Source: Streptomyces sp. NBC_01275
GTDB lineage: Bacteria > Actinomycetota > Actinomycetes > Streptomycetales > Streptomycetaceae
Reading direction: 5' to 3'
Length of the DNA stretch: 64,000 nt
NCBI RefSeq assembly: GCF_026340655.1
Contig: NZ_JAPEOZ010000001.1
Coordinates: forward strand, 7,564,001-7,628,000
The position numbers were made by a program, and so were the translations under genes. The first letter of the stretch is position 1. Every line of letters starts with the position of its first letter. Below the pieces are notes generated by a model. The model did no database searches, was not told the origin of the DNA, and was given only the letters and a program-made list of their open reading frames with translations. This document shows positions 50,916 through 58,725 of this stretch, piece after piece.

Positions 50916-52070
50916 ATGCCCACCGCCCCTGACGTCTCCGCCTCCTCCGCCTGGCGCCGTCTCCGCACCTCGATGACGCGCAAGGAGTGGGTCAACGTCG
51001 GCGGGATGGTCGGTTTCATCCTGGCGCTGCACGTCATCGGCTGGTTCACGCTCATCGCGATCGTCGCGCCCGAGCACTACGACCTGGGCGCCAGAACCTT
51101 CGGCATCGGCATCGGCGTCACCGCCTACACCCTGGGCATGCGGCACGCCTTCGACGCCGACCACATCGCCGCCATCGACAACACCACCCGGAAGCTGATG
51201 AGCGAGGGGCAGCGCCCGCTCTCGGTCGGCTTCTGGTTCTCCCTCGGCCACTCCAGCATCGTCTTCGCGCTCGCCTTCCTGCTCTCCCTCGGCGTCAAGG
51301 CGCTGGCCGGCCCGGTCGAGAACGGCGACTCCCAGCTGCACAGCGTCACGGGCTGGATCGGTACGACGGTCTCCGGGACGTTCCTCTACGTCATCGCGAT
51401 CATCAACCTGGTGATCATGGCCGGCATCTGGAAGGTGTTCCGCCAGATGCGCTCGGGGCACTTCGACGAGGAGGCCCTGGAGAAGCAGCTCGACAAGCGC
51501 GGCTTCATGAACCGCCTGTTGGGCCGCCTGACGAAGTCGATCACCAAGCCGTGGCAGATGTACCCGCTGGGCCTGCTCTTCGGCCTGGGCTTCGACACGG
51601 CGACGGAGATCGCGCTGCTGGTCCTGGCCGGTTCGGGCGCGGCCTCCGGCCTGCCCTGGTACGCGATCCTCTGCCTGCCGATCCTGTTCGCGGCCGGCAT
51701 GTCGCTGCTCGACACGATCGACGGCTCGTTCATGAACTTCGCCTACGGCTGGGCCTTCTCCAAGCCCGTCCGCAAGGTCTACTACAACCTCACCATCACC
51801 GGCCTGTCGGTCGCCGTCGCGCTTCTCATCGGCACCGTCGAACTCCTCGGCCTCATCGCCGAACAGGCCGACCTGCACGGCGCGTTCTGGGACTGGGTCT
51901 CCGGCCTCGACCTCAACATCATCGGCTACGTCGTCGTCGGACTGTTCTTCGCGACCTGGGCCGTGGCCCTGCTGGTGTGGAAGGTCGGCCGCATCGAGGA
52001 GAAGTGGACGGCGGGCCTGGCCCGGCCGACCGAACGGGGCGCGGTCGAGGTGCGGTCGACACCGCTATAA
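50916..52070 (+). CDS. NiCoT (HoxN/HupN/NixA) nickel/cobalt permease
   Basis: A ~384-residue secondary transporter for Ni2+ or Co2+. The family signature HAFDADHIAAIDN lies in the second membrane helix, with the LGHSSIVF, LGFDTATEIALL and GMSLLDTIDG signatures downstream and about eight helices. The start is uncertain: ATG 50916 is chosen, GTG 50904 is possible, and an in-frame start at 50835 would bury the candidate Nur box. The stop codon lies inside an 18-bp palindrome. Metal preference cannot be read from the signature; the Nur-like box favours nickel. Confidence 0.9.
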   Translation: MPTAPDVSASSAWRRLRTSMTRKEWVNVGGMVGFILALHVIGWFTLIAIVAPEHYDLGARTFGIGIGVTAYTLGMRHAFDADHIAAIDNTTRKLMSEGQRPLSVGFWFSLGHSSIVFALAFLLSLGVKALAGPVENGDSQLHSVTGWIGTTVSGTFLYVIAIINLVIMAGIWKVFRQMRSGHFDEEALEKQLDKRGFMNRLLGRLTKSITKPWQMYPLGLLFGLGFDTATEIALLVLAGSGAASGLPWYAILCLPILFAAGMSLLDTIDGSFMNFAYGWAFSKPVRKVYYNLTITGLSVAVALLIGTVELLGLIAEQADLHGAFWDWVSGLDLNIIGYVVVGLFFATWAVALLVWKVGRIEEKWTAGLARPTERGAVEVRSTPL

Positions 52071-52082
52071 CGATCGTTATAG
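52065..52082. promoter_or_regulatory. 18-bp perfect palindrome, TetR-type operator candidate
   Basis: CTATAACGATCGTTATAG is its own reverse complement. AACG-N2-CGTT cores are common in TetR-family operators. It holds the permease stop codon and sits directly ahead of the truncated tautomerase frame. No TetR gene is nearby. Confidence 0.7.
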
Positions 52083-52337
52083 CTCCTGGTGGACGTCACG
52101 CTGCCCGAGGGCGCGTTGTCCGAGCGTCGCAAGGCCGGACTGGTCGGGGACGCCACCACGGTCGTACTCGAAGCCGCCGGGCTCTCCCCGGACGACGCCC
52201 TGCGGGTGTGGGTGCTGGTGCACGAGCAGCCGGACGGCACCTGGGGCGCGGGCGGCTCGGTCGTCCGCTACGCCGATCTGGTCGCCCTCGCTCGGCAGGG
52301 CAAGAGGGAAGGGGGAGAAGGCCGATGCGTGAGCTGA
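52083..52337 (+). pseudogene. 4-oxalocrotonate tautomerase-like remnant lacking Pro-1
   Basis: From 52083 the frame reads LLVDVTLPEGALSERRKAG, then GDATTVVLEAAGLSPDDALRVWVLVHEQPDGTWGAGGSVV in pieces, typical of actinobacterial 4-OT-fold tautomerases. Family members begin Met-Pro-(Leu/Phe)-Leu-x-Val, with Pro-1 the catalytic base. Here the codons before LLVDV are a TAG stop inside the palindrome, so Met-Pro is gone; the only start is GTG 52089 without a ribosome site. The end overlaps the next remnant by 13 bases. Most likely inactive. Confidence 0.6.
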
Positions 52338-52460
52338 CCTATGTCGCCCGGCGCACCGTCGAGTGGCGCGAGGCGCCCGACCCGAAGCTCCGGTCCGACC
52401 AGGAGGCGATCGTCGCCCCGACGGCCGCCACCTCCTGCGCCGTCGACTCAATCCCGTACA
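52325..52460 (+). pseudogene. Zinc-dependent alcohol dehydrogenase, N-terminal remnant
   Basis: ATG 52325 (preceded by GGGGGAGAAGG) begins MRELTYVARRTVEWREAPDP and continues through EAIVAPTAATSCAVDSI, the first ~40 residues of a GroES-like zinc alcohol dehydrogenase, including the Cys-x-x-Asp region. After about base 52450 resemblance stops and the frame runs into Gly/Trp/Pro-rich sequence and a hairpin. The other ~300 residues (zinc site, Rossmann fold) are missing. Confidence 0.65.
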
Positions 52461-52526
52461 GACAGGTGAAGGGGTGGCCGTGGGCGCCTGGCGGCGGTGG
52501 AACGGTTCGGTGTCCGCCCGCGTCGT

Positions 52527-52563
52527 CCCTCTTCGGGACACGGCGGCCGTGTCCCGAAGAGGG
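52527..52563. terminator. 17-bp perfect stem-loop
   Basis: Left arm CCCTCTTCGGGACACGG (52527-52543), 3-base loop, right arm CCGTGTCCCGAAGAGGG (52547-52563): 17 perfect pairs. No T-run follows, but Streptomyces terminators often lack one. It stands between the alcohol dehydrogenase remnant and the next gene, only 8 bases before that gene's start, so it could instead shape its 5' leader. Confidence 0.7.
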
Positions 52564-52571
52564 GGGACCGG

Positions 52572-53303
52572 GTGCATACGGACGGCTTCGCCAAGTGGAC
52601 AAGACGGTTCGAGGACGAGCGAGAGCGCAGGCGCGTCCAGGGGGACCCGGACTGGGGGCGGAGCGCGACGCTGCATCCGGCGGTGTGGGCCGGCATCCAG
52701 CGCTTCCAGGTCGGCGAGGACGGAGACGGCGCCAACCTCGTCGGCAAGGCGGACCAGGCCGGCGACGCCGACTACGCGCAGGCGGTCCGGCTCTTCATCG
52801 CCGAGGAACAGAACCACGCCCGGCTACTGGCTCGGCTGCTGGCCGCGGGGGGCGTACCGACGCTGACCGGGCACTGGAGCGACACGGTCTTCGTACGGCT
52901 GCGGCGGCTCATGGGTCTACGCATGGAACTGCTGGTGCTGATGATCGCGGAAGTGGTGGCGCTGCGTTACTACCGGGCCCTGCGCGACGGCGCCGACGAC
53001 TCGCTCACCGCGGAGGTGGCGGGGCGCATCCTGTCCGACGAGCAGCGCCACGTACCGTTCCACTGCGAGCGACTGCACGCCTCCCTGGTGGAGCTGCCCC
53101 GCGTCCTACGCCGCCCGGTGATGGCCTTGTGGCGACTTCTGCTGCTCGCGGTCTCGCTCGTCGTCGCCGCCGACCACGGTCCGGCACTGCGCCGACTCGG
53201 CGTCGGACGCCTGCGATTCGTGGTCGACGTCATGACCTCGTCCCACACGGTGGTCGCCGCGGTGCTGGCGCCCCTCCCGGACGCCTGGACGAGCGCGGGC
53301 TGA
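52572..53303 (+). CDS. Ferritin-like di-iron domain protein
   Basis: A 243-residue mostly helical protein. Two ExxH-type motifs, EEQNH (~residues 77-81) and DEQRH (~156-160), in separate long helices with the spacing of ferritin-like four-helix carboxylate di-iron domains, point to oxygen/iron chemistry. A hydrophobic segment WRLLLLAVSLVVAAD (~196-210) may anchor it. GTG 52572 is preceded by a GGGGGG run that can act as ribosome site; the longer frame from 52497 would run through the hairpin. Specific activity unknown. It is intact although both neighbours are decayed. Confidence 0.72.
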   Translation: MHTDGFAKWTRRFEDERERRRVQGDPDWGRSATLHPAVWAGIQRFQVGEDGDGANLVGKADQAGDADYAQAVRLFIAEEQNHARLLARLLAAGGVPTLTGHWSDTVFVRLRRLMGLRMELLVLMIAEVVALRYYRALRDGADDSLTAEVAGRILSDEQRHVPFHCERLHASLVELPRVLRRPVMALWRLLLLAVSLVVAADHGPALRRLGVGRLRFVVDVMTSSHTVVAAVLAPLPDAWTSAG

Positions 53304-53744
53304 CACAGAAGGCTGCGCGGGGGCCGATGAGCCCCGGCACCCCGGCACCCCGGCACCCCGGCGGCGACGACGAGCAGGTCGGCGGTCCGGGGCACCGCCG
53401 CCCGACCGGCCGTGTGACGGTGGGCGATCATGACCGTCGCGTCGCGTCGCGTCGCCGCGCCCCACCCCGCCCTGCCCCGCCGGAGGCGCTGGGCCATGAG
53501 GCAGCCGACGAGTTCGGACCGGCCCGCCACGACCGCGACGATGCCGGTCCGGTCCTCGTCCTTGACGATCAGTGAGGCGTGGTGGGGGCGGGCTTGCGCG
53601 ACGTGGTCCGCACGGGCTGCTCCTGGGGTGGGGTGAGCGTCACGTCGGTCCTCCTCCTTCCTGAACTCGAATTTCCTGAACTCCAACTCGGTGGCTCGTT
53701 CCGAGACCGGTGAGGGAGCGGTCGTACTCCGGGGGTGGCCGTCT
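53304..53744. other. Convergent gap with gene debris
   Basis: About 440 bases between the ferritin-like gene and the MFS gene. It contains four head-to-tail copies of CCCCGGC[A/G] (53332-53363), a GTCGC microsatellite near 53437-53455, and a FolD remnant on the minus strand. The last ~100 bases before the MFS stop hold no recognised feature. Confidence 0.65.
53339..53575 (-). pseudogene. FolD (methylenetetrahydrofolate dehydrogenase/cyclohydrolase) fragment
   Basis: The minus-strand frame reads EDRTGIVAVVAGRSELVG, then RRDATVMIAHRHT and PRTADLLVVAAGVPG. This is the NADP-binding half of FolD, whose pattern is GRSxxVGxPMAxLL, ATVTxxHSxT, ADILVxAxGxPG. The catalytic N-terminal half and the final segment are absent and a short insertion (GRAGWGAATR) breaks the motif spacing next to the microsatellite. 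FolD interconverts one-carbon tetrahydrofolates. Confidence 0.6.
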
Positions 53745-55331
53745 TCAGGGAGCTGTCGTGGCTCCCCGGGGGCGGCGCAGCAGGACGGCGGAGCAGGCGG
53801 CGGCGAGAAGGGTCAGGGCCGCGGCCGTGAGCAGGCACAGGCGCATGCCGTCGAGGAAGGACTCGCCCAGGGCGGCGAGTGCGCGGCCGGTGTCCGGGCC
53901 GAGGCTCAGCTGGGCGACCGCGCCCAGGCCGTCCTCCTTCGCCGCCGCGACGATGGGCTGCCGGGCCGCCTCGGTCAGGCCGGCGTCGGCGAGGTGGCCG
54001 GGGAGGGTGTGCAGGGCCCGGGTGGTGAGCAGGGCGCCCAGGACGGCGGGGCCGAGCGCGCCGCCGACCTGGCGGAAGGCGTTGTTGCCGGCCGCCGCCA
54101 TGCCCGCGAGCTGGTAGGGCACGGAGGCGACGGCGGTGGCCGTCATCGGCGTCATGACGGCGCCCATGCCCAGGCCCAGCAGGGCCAGCCGCCAGGCCAC
54201 GGAGGCGAAGGAGGTGTCGGCGTCGAGGGTGGTGAGGGACAGCAGCGACGCGGCTACGACGAGCAGGCCGCCGGTGATCAGGACGCGGGCGGAGACCTTG
54301 TGCATGAGTCGCCCGACCGGCGCTCCGGCCAGGATGGCCGCGGCGGTGACCGTCAGCAGCCGGAACCCGGCCTGGAGCGTGTCGAGTTGCTGGACCATGC
54401 CGAAGTACAGGCTGAGCACGAAGAAGAAGCCGATCAGCCCGAGGAAGCTGATCATGGCGACGAGGGCGGTGGCGGTGAAGGCCGGGCTGCGGAAGAGCGT
54501 CAGGTCCAACATGGGGCTGTCGCTGCGCCGTTCCGCCAGGACGAACGCGACGGCGCTCGCGGCGGCCGTGAACAGGGCGACCATGACCTTGACGTCGGTG
54601 AAGGAGCCCGCGCCGCCCTCGATGACGCCGTACACCGCGGCGGTGACGGCCAGGGCGGCGGTGATCTGTCCGGGCCAGTCGAGGCGGCGGCCTCCCCCAC
54701 GCTCGGCTTCGCTCGAGCGGGGGGACCCCCATGGCGCGCGCGAGTCGCCGAGCAGCCGGGCGGCGAAGGCGGCCGCGATCAGCGAGACGGGGATGGTCGG
54801 CAGATAGATCCAGCGCCAGTCGGCGTGGTCGAGGATCACGCCGGCCATCAGGGGGCCGACGGCCAGCGCGGCCATCAGGGAGGTGGCCCACAGGCCGATG
54901 AACTTGCCGCGCTCGCGGTGGTCGGGGACCGCGTGGCTGATCAGCGCGAGGGTGGTCGGCAGCAGGGCGGCGGCGCCGAGCCCGGAGACGGCCTGTCCGA
55001 TCCAGAGGACCTCGACCGACTGAGCGCTCAGCGCTATCCCCGCGCCGAGGGCGCAGCAGGCCAGGCCCGCCTGGAACACCTTCTTGCGGCCGTGGACGTC
55101 GCCGAACACGCCGGCGGTCAGGATGAGCGCGGCCATGGGCAGGACGAACGCGTCCTGGACCCAGGAGAGTTGGGCGGTCGTCGCGTCGAGCGCCTGCTGG
55201 ACGGCGGGCAGGCTCACCGCGACGGTGGTGATCGGCAGATAGGCGACGAACACGCCGAGACAGGCCATGACGAGCGTGACGGCGCGCCGGTCCGCCACGG
55301 CCGGTCTGACGGGCGTGGTGATGACGTTCAC
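53745..55331 (-). CDS. MFS transporter, DHA2 (14-helix drug/proton antiporter) type
   Basis: A 528-residue exporter. Fourteen hydrophobic segments; the loop 2-3 motif GDVHGRKKVF (motif A), WIGQAVSGLGAAALLPTTLAL (motif B/C region) and the WRWIYLPTIPVSL after helix 6 typify DHA2 efflux pumps of the EmrB/QacA kind. GTG 55331 follows AAGGGAG; the longer frame to 55532 encodes degenerate repeats. Oddity: the central loop between helices 6 and 7 contains an in-frame Streptomyces hairpin repeat (54692-54731) encoding PWGSPRSSEAERGG. It is intact inside a decayed neighbourhood; the substrate is unknown. Confidence 0.9.
   Translation of the reverse strand: MNVITTPVRPAVADRRAVTLVMACLGVFVAYLPITTVAVSLPAVQQALDATTAQLSWVQDAFVLPMAALILTAGVFGDVHGRKKVFQAGLACCALGAGIALSAQSVEVLWIGQAVSGLGAAALLPTTLALISHAVPDHRERGKFIGLWATSLMAALAVGPLMAGVILDHADWRWIYLPTIPVSLIAAAFAARLLGDSRAPWGSPRSSEAERGGGRRLDWPGQITAALAVTAAVYGVIEGGAGSFTDVKVMVALFTAAASAVAFVLAERRSDSPMLDLTLFRSPAFTATALVAMISFLGLIGFFFVLSLYFGMVQQLDTLQAGFRLLTVTAAAILAGAPVGRLMHKVSARVLITGGLLVVAASLLSLTTLDADTSFASVAWRLALLGLGMGAVMTPMTATAVASVPYQLAGMAAAGNNAFRQVGGALGPAVLGALLTTRALHTLPGHLADAGLTEAARQPIVAAAKEDGLGAVAQLSLGPDTGRALAALGESFLDGMRLCLLTAAALTLLAAACSAVLLRRPRGATTAP
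54692..54731. repeat. Streptomyces hairpin repeat embedded in the MFS coding sequence
   Basis: The segment has arms CCCCCACGCTCG and CGAGCGGGGGG around a GCTTCGCT loop, followed by GACCCCC. Near-identical hairpins are, to my knowledge, widespread in Streptomyces genomes, mostly between genes. Here it is within the frame and encodes a cytoplasmic loop, so it must have arrived without shifting the frame. Confidence 0.65.
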
Positions 55332-55379
55332 GGGGGGATCTCCCTTGCGGCGGGGTGGGCCGCGATCGGTTACTGCTGT

Positions 55380-55442
55380 GGTGCTGAGTGGTGAGGTGCT
55401 GACTTCTGAGTGGTGCTGAGTGCTGAGTGCCGACTGCCGACT
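55380..55442. repeat. Degenerate GTGCTGAGTG repeats upstream of the MFS gene
   Basis: Variants of GTGCTGAGTG follow one another (for example GTGCTGAGTG at 55380 and 55422-55431, and truncated forms between), followed by two copies of GCCGACT. They occupy the MFS promoter region and give the odd Ser/Thr/His-rich translation in the upstream frame. Confidence 0.6.
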
Positions 55443-55481
55443 GCTGTGGTTTCGGTTGCGAGCAGCGCTGACCGCGGGACG

Positions 55482-55883
55482 CCGTCGTCGGCGACGTTCA
55501 GCACGGCGAGAGAGCGCATCTTGCGGAAGCAATGGCTGTAGCCGCGGGACGTGGACACGCCGACCGGGGCGAGCTCGCGCTCGACCCGGTCCGTCCAGAC
55601 GAAGCCGCGCACGTCCCGGGGCATGTCCATGAAGGTGCAGTGGGGTCCGTCATGGAAGAGGGACTGGTGTACGTGGACGTCGTCGTCGCTGCTACGACCG
55701 GTCGCCGATGCGGCAGGTCCTCTTCCACGACATGCTCTCGTCCAGCCAGTCGGTGTACTCGGGCTGACCGAACAGCATGGCTGTGATGTCGACGGGGGAC
55801 GCGGTGCGGAAGAAGTCGACGGAGCGGTCCACTCGGACGTGGCCTTTCTGATCGTGTGACGGCGCTGAACCCGCATCCAGCAT
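55482..55883 (-). pseudogene. Frameshifted remnant, possibly GcvT/LigM-like aminomethyltransferase
   Basis: Two minus-strand frames make one coherent-looking protein. From ATG 55883 the first reads on to VDFFRTASPVDITAML, then YTDWLDESMSWKRTC and GDRS before a stop near 55692; the neighbouring frame picks up at once with DDDVHVHQSLFHDG, DMPRDVRGFVWTD, RVERELAPVGVSTSRGYS and FRKMRSLAVLNV. The YTDW/SW and VGVSTSRGYS-FRKM-LSLA patterns recall GcvT-fold folate-dependent demethylases (LigM/DesA type), with most of the middle missing. The family call is tentative; the break is clear. Confidence 0.4.
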
Positions 55884-56204
55884 CGGCGATGCCTCTCATG
55901 GTCACCAACCAGTAGGCCCGAAACGGATACGAACCTCCATCTCGGTCGCCATGTCCTAGGTACTTCCTCCGTGATTTCCGACCTCGGCAGGCAAATCCTC
56001 CATACACTCTTCGGTGTCACCGCGTCCCGACCACGCACGGCAGGGAGGTGGGGGCCCTGTCAGACCCCGGAACGTCATTCCCCGGCACGGTGCGGCCTGC
56101 CATGCGGGCGCGTCCGGGGGCAGTCTGGGAGTCACGGCAGCCCGCCCTCCTCGTCGCCGCGGCGCGTGGTCGAGAGCAGGGCCGAGAGCAAGGAGCAGTA
56201 CCCC
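55884..56204. other. Intergenic region, divergent promoters presumed
   Basis: About 320 bases with no gene I can support. Composition near 55900-56000 is less GC-rich than the surroundings, fitting promoter sequence. Ribosome site AAGGAG for the cupin lies at its end (56190-56195). Confidence 0.6.
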
Positions 56205-56621
56205 GTGGAAATCCTCAAGAAGCAGCCCACCGTCAAGGCGCCCGCCGACTGGTTCACCGGTGACGTCTGGTTCGACGTGGTCTACGCAGGCCAGGAGCCG
56301 TCCCGGATGCGCGCGAACATGGTGCGTTTCTCGCCGTGCGCCCGGACCGACTGGCACTCCCACGCCATGGGCCAGACCCTGCACATCGTGTCCGGCGTCG
56401 CCCTGATCGGCACCCGTGACGGCACCGTCGTCGAGGCCCACCCCGGCGACACCGTGCACACCCCGCCGGGCGAGGAGCACTGGCACGGCGCCACCGCCGA
56501 CCACTTCATGACCCACCTCGCGATGTGGGAGGGCCCCGGCCCGGACGGCGGCCCCGAGACCACCTGGCTGGAGAAGGTCGACGACGCCGTGTACGGCGCA
56601 CCGCGCAGCAGCACCCGCTGA
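56205..56621 (+). CDS. Cupin-domain protein
   Basis: A 138-residue single-domain cupin. Motif 1: DWHSHAMGQTLHIVSGVALIG (metal-binding His-x-His and a later Gln/His); motif 2: PGDTVHTPPGEEHWHG with the last metal His. GTG 56205 with AAGGAG 9 bases upstream; the frame open from 55971 has no support. Such small cupins resemble the metal cupins grouped with carboxymuconolactone decarboxylase-like or mandelonitrile-lyase-like proteins; the exact reaction cannot be assigned. Confidence 0.88.
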   Translation: MEILKKQPTVKAPADWFTGDVWFDVVYAGQEPSRMRANMVRFSPCARTDWHSHAMGQTLHIVSGVALIGTRDGTVVEAHPGDTVHTPPGEEHWHGATADHFMTHLAMWEGPGPDGGPETTWLEKVDDAVYGAPRSSTR

Positions 56622-56747
56622 CCCAACAGACCGGGTCGATCCCCGTACGACCGAACAACGTCACCCCCGCGCGATCGCCGACCGCGAGGCACTGAAGGTC
56701 ATCGTCAAGCCGTGAGCGGACGGCCGTGAGCGACGGTCGACGCGGGC

Positions 56748-56780
56748 GCGTCAGTGATGCGTCAGTGATGCGTCAGTGAT
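56748..56780. repeat. 11-bp tandem repeat GCGTCAGTGAT x3 over a stop codon
   Basis: Three perfect copies at 56748-56758, 56759-56769 and 56770-56780. The stop codon of the minus-strand regulator gene lies inside the last copy (56773-56775), so each unit would restore a stop in one frame. Confidence 0.88.
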
Positions 56781-57729
56781 GCTCGGACGCCCGCGCGGCG
56801 GTCTCGACCTCGGCCACGGCCGGCTCCCGGTCCCGGTCCCGGTCGGGGGCGCGGTCGAGTCGGACCATCACGTCGTACTCCGGAGTGCCGGGAGCCGCGT
56901 GGTAGGCGACCATGCGCTGACCGGAGCCTCCGTCCACCTGGAAGGAGTGGTAGCCCAGGGTGAAGGTGCCGGCGTCGGGGTGGTGGAAGGTCTTGCGGCC
57001 GCGGCTGTGGCCCTTGACGTCGTAGCGTTCCCAGAGGCGGGCGAAGTCCGGGCTCTTCGCGAGCAGTTCGTCGACGAGGCCGGTGAGGTCGGGGGCGTCC
57101 GGTTCGACGCCGGCCAGGGTGCGCAGGCGGGCGACGCAGCCGCGGATCTGGTTCTCCCAGTCCTCGAAGAGGACACGGGCGGTCGGGTGCAGGAAGACGT
57201 AGCGCACGATGTTGCGCTGCCCCTGCGGCCAGGCCTCCAGCCCGGCCATCAGCCGCAGCCCGCCGGGGTTGGACGCCAGCAGGTCCATGGCGCGGCTGAC
57301 GATGTGGGCGGGGTTGGGGCGCATGCTCTCCAGGAGCAGTTCCATACCGGGATCCACGGCCCGGCCGAGTGCGCCGGACGCCCGCTCCGGGGCGGAGCCC
57401 CGGGCGGCGCACGCGGCGAGGTCGCGCAGGTGCCGGCGCTCGGGTTCGTCGAGCAGCAGCGCGGCGGCGAGGGCGTCGACGACGGACGGGCTGGGGTTGG
57501 TCTCCCTGCCCCGTTCCAGGCGCGTGTAGTAGTCGATGCTGACCCCGGCCAGAGTCGCCAGCTCCTCGCGGCGCAGGCCGGGCGTCCGGCGCAGGCCGGG
57601 TCCCTGCGGGAGCCCGACGTCGGCGGGGGTCACCCTGGCCCGGCGGGCCTTCAGGAAACGGCCCAGTTCCCCACTGCCGCCACTGCCGCCACTGCCGCCA
57701 TTGCTGCCACTGCGCTGCTCACGTGCCAT
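56773..57729 (-). CDS. XRE-family regulator with MmyB-like ligand-binding domain
   Basis: A 318-residue transcription factor. The N-terminal helix-turn-helix reads LGRFLKARRARVTPADVGLP, then RRTPGLRREELATLAGVSIDYYTRLERGR, the standard opening of the actinobacterial XRE/MmyB group. The C-terminal ~180 residues are the MmyB-like PAS-related ligand domain (NIVRYVFLHPTARVLFEDWE, HPDAGTFTLGYHSFQVDG). Its members usually act on an adjacent oxidoreductase or transporter; the cupin on the opposite strand is a possible target. ATG 57729 is chosen because the extra residues upstream look noncoding. A Gly/Ser-rich stretch (residues 8-20) comes from a short codon repeat. Confidence 0.88.
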   Translation of the reverse strand: MAREQRSGSNGGSGGSGGSGELGRFLKARRARVTPADVGLPQGPGLRRTPGLRREELATLAGVSIDYYTRLERGRETNPSPSVVDALAAALLLDEPERRHLRDLAACAARGSAPERASGALGRAVDPGMELLLESMRPNPAHIVSRAMDLLASNPGGLRLMAGLEAWPQGQRNIVRYVFLHPTARVLFEDWENQIRGCVARLRTLAGVEPDAPDLTGLVDELLAKSPDFARLWERYDVKGHSRGRKTFHHPDAGTFTLGYHSFQVDGGSGQRMVAYHAAPGTPEYDVMVRLDRAPDRDRDREPAVAEVETAARASEHH

Positions 57730-57942
57730 GCGTTCCAGTCTGGCAACCCTGTGACGGGTGGGACAGCCGCGTGGGGGGCCCTGCCACACCCCGGAACGCG
57801 GCTCTCCTGCGCAGACGCTCGCCACGGGGAACGCCGGTGCGCCGGGCCCGACAAGCACGAAATGGGGTGCCCCGGGGAAGTCCGGGGCCCACCCCATGAG
57901 CACCTGGGCACGCTCATCGCCGTGTCCGGAGACCTGCCGCCG

Positions 57943-58584
57943 CTACGTCGTCAGCTCGTCGGACGCGGCGAACCGCTCGGCGTCGCACACCTCGCGCACG
58001 TGCTCGAACCACTCCTTGCGCGGGCCGGACAGCTCGTCCAGGGCCGGCGGAGCGACGATGACGCCGGGGCCGATGGTGACGCGGGCCCCGCGCCTGCCCC
58101 GGGCCGCGGCGGCGGTCTCGACGCGCTGCGCGTTGCCCCGCTCGGCGAGCGCGTAGGCGTGGACGGAGGAGCCCACCTTCTCGGGGGCCAGGAAGGGCAG
58201 CGCCAGCAGCCCGCCGGGCCCGGTCGCGGTCACCTCGACCCACACCCCGTCGCCGAGCCCCGGGCGCGGATGGCCGTAGACGCTCACCTCGGTCGGCCGC
58301 GAACCGTCGCCCGCGAACAGGGCCGCCGGACGTGCCCGGCGGGCGGCCCAGGGCGGCCCTCCCGGTTCCAGCTCCAGGACCGCGGTGTCGCCGGATGCGG
58401 GCCGGACCGGGAACCAGCCGCCGGCGACCGTCCGCGCCGGCCGCGGCCGTGCGTCGCCGGACGGCGCGAAGTCCACCAGCACCGTGCTGCCGGCGGGGAC
58501 CGTCTGTTCCGATTGCGCCGGTACGTGCGGCAGTCGTCGTTCTGTGGTGCTCAACGGGCGATGCCGGACCCGGACTTCGGGCAC
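57943..58584 (-). CDS. Hypothetical protein
   Basis: A 213-residue frame with Streptomyces-like codon use. It shows beta-rich pieces (STVLVDFAPSGD, DTAVLELEPGG, EVSVYGHPRPGLGDGVWVEV, RVTIGPGVIVAPPALDEL) and ends with a charged helix (RKEWFEHVREVCDAERF). The D-T-A-V-L-E-L and VYGHPR pieces faintly recall degenerate trypsin-like modules of actinobacterial multidomain proteins, but no His or Ser catalytic motif is present. GTG 58584 has no clear ribosome site, so the start may be wrong or the gene truncated. Confidence 0.5.
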   Translation of the reverse strand: MPEVRVRHRPLSTTERRLPHVPAQSEQTVPAGSTVLVDFAPSGDARPRPARTVAGGWFPVRPASGDTAVLELEPGGPPWAARRARPAALFAGDGSRPTEVSVYGHPRPGLGDGVWVEVTATGPGGLLALPFLAPEKVGSSVHAYALAERGNAQRVETAAAARGRRGARVTIGPGVIVAPPALDELSGPRKEWFEHVREVCDAERFAASDELTT

Positions 58585-58725
58585 CGCCCGTGACGCGGAG
58601 GCGCACGGTCCCTACCTCGGGGAAAGCCGCGGAGAGCCTGGCGATCCGGAGAGGACGGCGTTCCTGGAGGTGCTTGCCTGGGCGAGGTTCCTGTTCCTGT
58701 TCAGTTCCGGTGTCGAGGCCTGGCG

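Noticed and set aside
52970..53686. An intact 238-residue minus-strand gene over the ferritin-like gene and FolD fragment
   Set aside because: Only the first ~115 residues resemble FolD; the remainder is the antiframe of the ferritin-like gene, so I report a fragment rather than a gene.
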